DNA from: Bacteroidales bacterium
GTDB taxonomy: Bacteria > Bacteroidota > Bacteroidia > Bacteroidales > GCA-2748055
NCBI GenBank assembly: GCA_029934875.1
Contig: JAOZLK010000164.1
Coordinates: 1-8,319, forward strand
Reading direction: 5' to 3'
DNA length: 8,319 nucleotides
Numbering within the stretch: position 1 is the first letter of the stretch; the number at the start of each line of letters is the position of its first letter. The notes under the pieces were generated by a model. It was not told the DNA's origin and did no database searches. It saw only the letters and a program-made list of their open reading frames with translations. The translations under genes were made by a program, and so were the position numbers. This document shows positions 6,021-8,319 of this stretch, one piece after another.

Positions 6021-7277
6021 TCAGAAGGTGGTATTAATGGCCACAACCGGATTCATCCGGGCCCCCTGCCATGCAGGGAATATCCCGCTGACCAGCCCGA
6101 TAACACTTGAGATTATAATACCCACCATAATATTATGCAGGGTCAGATACATTGAAAAATCGCTTGATAGCGATATGGCGGCAGAACCCAGGAATACAAT
6201 CATCAGGCCGATGGCACCGCCTGCAATGGACAGCATCAGGGATTCAAAAAGAAACTGAAGAAGAATAAAATATTTTTTGGCCCCAAGAGCCTTCTGAATC
6301 CCGATGATATGGGTTCGCTCCTTTACCGAAACAAACATGATATTAGCGATTCCGAATCCGCCGACAATGATTGAAAAAACTCCTATCAGACTACCCGCAA
6401 TTTTCAACACTGAAAACAGTTGATCCAGCTGATTGTTGATCAGGCTGGTCTGGTTCAATGCAAAACTATCCTCTTCGGAAGGCTTAATCCTTCTGTGGGC
6501 CCGGAGTAGCTGCCTGATCTCAAAGGTAAGCTCTTCAACTCCCACACTCTTCTTTGCCTGAACCCAGATGGACGGACTCGCCCATTCGCGCCTGACATCC
6601 ACAAATCCCCTGTAATATTGAAGGGGGAGGATGGCAACCTCATCAAGGATGAAAGTATCGAAAGTGCCCTTCCCTTCCTTCTCCAGCACACCAATTACTA
6701 TTACCTTTCGCCCCATCAGCTGGATATATTTTCCAATGGGATTGGCTCCTTCAAAAAGCTCTGTGGCAATTTTACTGCCCAGAACCACTACGTTACGGCC
6801 TGTTTTGGCCTCCACATGATTAAAATACCTTCCTCTTTGCAACTCAAAAGAACGAATATCCTGGAAACCGTTGGAAACCCCGAAAATATCAGCCCTGTCA
6901 ACATTATTATTCTTGTATTCAATCCTTCTCCCCACCGCCGAAATAAAACATATGTGCTCAGCGCTTTTGCTTTTGGCCTTGATGTAATCGAACTCGTCCA
7001 GGGTGGCAACCGGTCGGTTCATATACTTCCACCAGGGGTAATCCTGTCCATCTTCAGAAGTCCAGGGCCATTTCTCAATATAGATTACATCACTCCCAAG
7101 GCTGTTGAGGCTCTCACGGATGTTCGTCTCAAGCGAATCCACAACCGTATATACAGCAATAATGGCAAATATTCCAATGGTAATTCCAAGGAGAGAAAGG
7201 GAGGCACGAAGCCTGTTTGTAGTAACTGCTTGCACAGCCATAATCAGACTTTCCCACACCAGTCGAATCAATTGCAT
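6021..7277 (-). CDS. MacB/FtsX-like ABC transporter permease
   Basis: This inner-membrane permease subunit belongs to the type VII (MacB/LolE/FtsX) ABC class, which uses cytoplasmic ATPase strokes to drive periplasmic conformational change rather than classic transport. The 418 residues show TM1 at about 26-46, a periplasmic MacB core domain (about 47-285), and three C-terminal helices at about 288-316, 338-370 and 383-403 forming the FtsX domain. The ATPase-coupling segment VKERTHIIGIQKALGAKK (318-335) and the closing FPAWQGARMNPVVAI (400-414) are classic for the family. A tryptophan-rich stretch (KWPW at 69-72, PWWKY at 81-85) follows the first periplasmic strand. No ATP-binding subunit is encoded beside it, so its partner must lie elsewhere. 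It is divergent from purH and convergent with mgtE. An AAAGGG directly abuts the ATG, too close to be a normal ribosome site. The substrate is unknown. Confidence 0.92.
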   Translation of the reverse strand: MQLIRLVWESLIMAVQAVTTNRLRASLSLLGITIGIFAIIAVYTVVDSLETNIRESLNSLGSDVIYIEKWPWTSEDGQDYPWWKYMNRPVATLDEFDYIKAKSKSAEHICFISAVGRRIEYKNNNVDRADIFGVSNGFQDIRSFELQRGRYFNHVEAKTGRNVVVLGSKIATELFEGANPIGKYIQLMGRKVIVIGVLEKEGKGTFDTFILDEVAILPLQYYRGFVDVRREWASPSIWVQAKKSVGVEELTFEIRQLLRAHRRIKPSEEDSFALNQTSLINNQLDQLFSVLKIAGSLIGVFSIIVGGFGIANIMFVSVKERTHIIGIQKALGAKKYFILLQFLFESLMLSIAGGAIGLMIVFLGSAAISLSSDFSMYLTLHNIMVGIIISSVIGLVSGIFPAWQGARMNPVVAINTTF

Positions 7278-7302
7278 CCCTTTATTAATAATTTGTTGCT
7301 AA

Positions 7303-7324
7303 TCCGCTTCATAATCTCAGCGGA
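7303..7324. repeat. Short inverted repeat in the permease leader
   Basis: TCCGCT (7303-7308) and AGCGGA (7319-7324) form a 6-bp dyad with a 10-nt spacer, 26 nt upstream of the permease start. It could be a leader hairpin or an operator half-site pair. Chance occurrence is possible at this length. Confidence 0.3.
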
Positions 7325-7328
7325 AACC

Positions 7329-7347
7329 ACTTCTTTTGCAAAGAAGT
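7329..7347. promoter_or_regulatory. Dyad in the permease-purH divergent region, possible operator
   Basis: ACTTCTTT (7329-7336) and AAAGAAGT (7340-7347) are a perfect 8-bp inverted repeat around TGC. It lies 33 nt upstream of the purH start and covers the candidate -33 element, as a repressor site would. It does not resemble the enterobacterial PurR box, so the binding protein is unknown. Confidence 0.4.
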
Positions 7348-7364
7348 TAAAGTTAATAAGATTG
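7335..7364 (+). promoter_or_regulatory. Candidate purH promoter (TTTG ... TAAGATTG)
   Basis: A -33 TTTG (7335-7338) is followed after 18 nt by TAAGATTG (7357-7364), which matches the Bacteroidota -7 consensus TANNTTTG except for one base. Transcription would begin about 7370, giving a leader of about 10 nt before the ATG at 7380. Confidence 0.45.
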
Positions 7365-7379
7365 TTTTAATTATATGCA

Positions 7380-8319
7380 ATGACTACTCCTAAACAGATT
7401 TCAAGCGCACTCATCTCGGTTTATTCAAAAGAAGGACTGGACAGAATCGTAAAAAAACTCGACGAACTTGGTGTAAAGCTCTATTCAACAGGGGGTACCT
7501 ATAGTTTCATCGAGGGACTTGGGGTCGGGGTAAATGCTGTGGAGGAGTTAACATCCTACCCCTCCATCCTGGGTGGACGCGTTAAAACCCTACATCCAAA
7601 AGTTTTCGGGGGCATCCTGGGCCGCAGGGAAAACCAGGGAGACCTTGACCAACTGGCAGAATATGAGATTCCCGAGATCGACCTGGTCATTGTGGATCTT
7701 TATCCATTTGAGGATACCGTGGCCTCCGGAGCAGCCGATCAGGATATTATTGAGAAAATTGATATTGGTGGTATTTCATTGATCAGGGCTGCTGCGAAAA
7801 ACCATAAAGATGTCCTGGTTGTCGCATCCATGGATCAGTATGAGCCGCTGCTGGATATACTGGTCTCGGGCGAGGGTTCGAGCACTGCTGACCAGAGAAG
7901 AGCTTTTGCCAGCGAGGCTTTTAACGTCTCCAGCCACTATGACGCAGAAATATTCTCCTATTTTGACAGGGACAAGGGGTCTGCACTGAAGCTAAGTAAA
8001 TCAAATGGTCGAACACTCAGGTATGGAGAGAATCCACATCAGACAGGTAAATTTTTCGGGAACCTTGAGGAGATTCTTGAACAAAAGCATGGTAAGGAAA
8101 TTTCCTATAACAACCTGCTGGATATTGATGCTGCCGTTTGTTTGATTGACGATTTTGAAGATACCACTTTCGCGGTCATGAAGCACAATAATGCCTGCGG
8201 GATTGCTTCCAGGGAGAAACTGCTTGATGCCTGGAATGATGCACTTGCAGGCGACCCGATTTCGGCATTTGGCGGTGTGCTCATTTCCAACAGAACCATC
8301 GATGCAGCTACCGCCGAAG
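7380..8319 (+). CDS. purH: Bifunctional AICAR transformylase/IMP cyclohydrolase, 5' part (runs off the right edge)
   Basis: PurH performs the last two steps of IMP synthesis in the cytoplasm: formylation of AICAR by 10-formyl-tetrahydrofolate, then ring closure to IMP. The frame starts at ATG 7380 (MTTPKQISSALISVYSKEGL) and stays open to the window end, giving 313 of about 510 residues. The N-terminal MGS-like cyclohydrolase domain (about 1-195) shows STGGT (36-40), GGRVKTLHPKVFGGIL (65-80) and DIGGISLIRAAAKNH (128-142). The transformylase domain then shows LRYGENPHQ (213-221), ISYNNLLDIDAA (241-252), the catalytic K-H pair in KHNNACGIA (268-276) and GDPISAFGG (291-299). An ATG at 7375 meets a stop after one codon and is not used. 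There is no Shine-Dalgarno sequence. The gene is divergent from the permease, with a promoter and dyad in between. Identification is secure. Confidence 0.98.
   Translation, partial: MTTPKQISSALISVYSKEGLDRIVKKLDELGVKLYSTGGTYSFIEGLGVGVNAVEELTSYPSILGGRVKTLHPKVFGGILGRRENQGDLDQLAEYEIPEIDLVIVDLYPFEDTVASGAADQDIIEKIDIGGISLIRAAAKNHKDVLVVASMDQYEPLLDILVSGEGSSTADQRRAFASEAFNVSSHYDAEIFSYFDRDKGSALKLSKSNGRTLRYGENPHQTGKFFGNLEEILEQKHGKEISYNNLLDIDAAVCLIDDFEDTTFAVMKHNNACGIASREKLLDAWNDALAGDPISAFGGVLISNRTIDAATAE

Noticed and set aside
6047..6060. CCGGA-TTCA-TCCGG hairpin just past mgtE
   Set aside because: The stem is only 5 bp with no T-run on the + strand, and it lies in permease coding sequence, so it is not credible as a terminator.
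6618..7370. 250-codon open frame on the + strand
   Set aside because: It is antisense to the FtsX-like permease, has low-complexity composition and no recognisable domain, and ends at the purH promoter region.
7608..7613. Phenylalanine in KVFGGIL of PurH where many relatives have histidine
   Set aside because: I recall this as usual for Bacteroidota PurH, and the surrounding motif is intact.

Overview
The window looks like an ordinary chromosomal housekeeping segment of a member of the Bacteroidota, probably a marine or anaerobic Bacteroidales/Marinilabiliales-like organism. This rests on the protein types: a short Pgi ending in [21 protein letters not shown], KsgA with NFPYNIS, PurH with KHNNACG, and an orphan FtsX-type permease beside purH. 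It also rests on the near absence of Shine-Dalgarno sequences and on promoter elements of the Bacteroidota TANNTTTG type. No mobile element, CRISPR array, tRNA, rRNA or phage gene was seen. The genus assignment is a guess.

Layout from left to right. (1) The 3' end of pgi (glucose-6-phosphate isomerase), + strand, closed by a strong hairpin terminator. (2) A ten-helix EamA/DMT-type transporter, + strand, whose true start probably lies just after that terminator. (3) A convergent small heat shock protein (Hsp20), - strand, with its own terminator reaching into the transporter's 3' end and the only strong Shine-Dalgarno sequence in the window. (4) A two-gene - strand operon: a PaaI-like hotdog thioesterase followed 4 nt later by a MalY/PatB-type PLP-dependent C-S lyase or aminotransferase, closed by an AT-rich hairpin with a T8 tail. 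(5) A divergent + strand pair, ksgA (16S rRNA dimethyltransferase) and mgtE (Mg2+ transporter), 26 nt apart. (6) A convergent - strand MacB/FtsX-like ABC permease ending 6 nt from mgtE. (7) The 5' two thirds of purH (last two steps of IMP synthesis), + strand, running off the right edge.

There is no obvious single pathway. Pgi serves central carbon metabolism, PurH purine synthesis, KsgA 30S ribosome maturation, MgtE Mg2+ homeostasis and Hsp20 proteostasis. The interesting material is in the short intergenic regions: two divergent promoter regions, a dyad overlapping the candidate purH promoter, repeated CATGTCATTTTG motifs upstream of hsp20, and a terminator that argues against the longest reading of the transporter gene. 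No intergenic stretch reaches 300 bases. I did not find a convincing undescribed system here.
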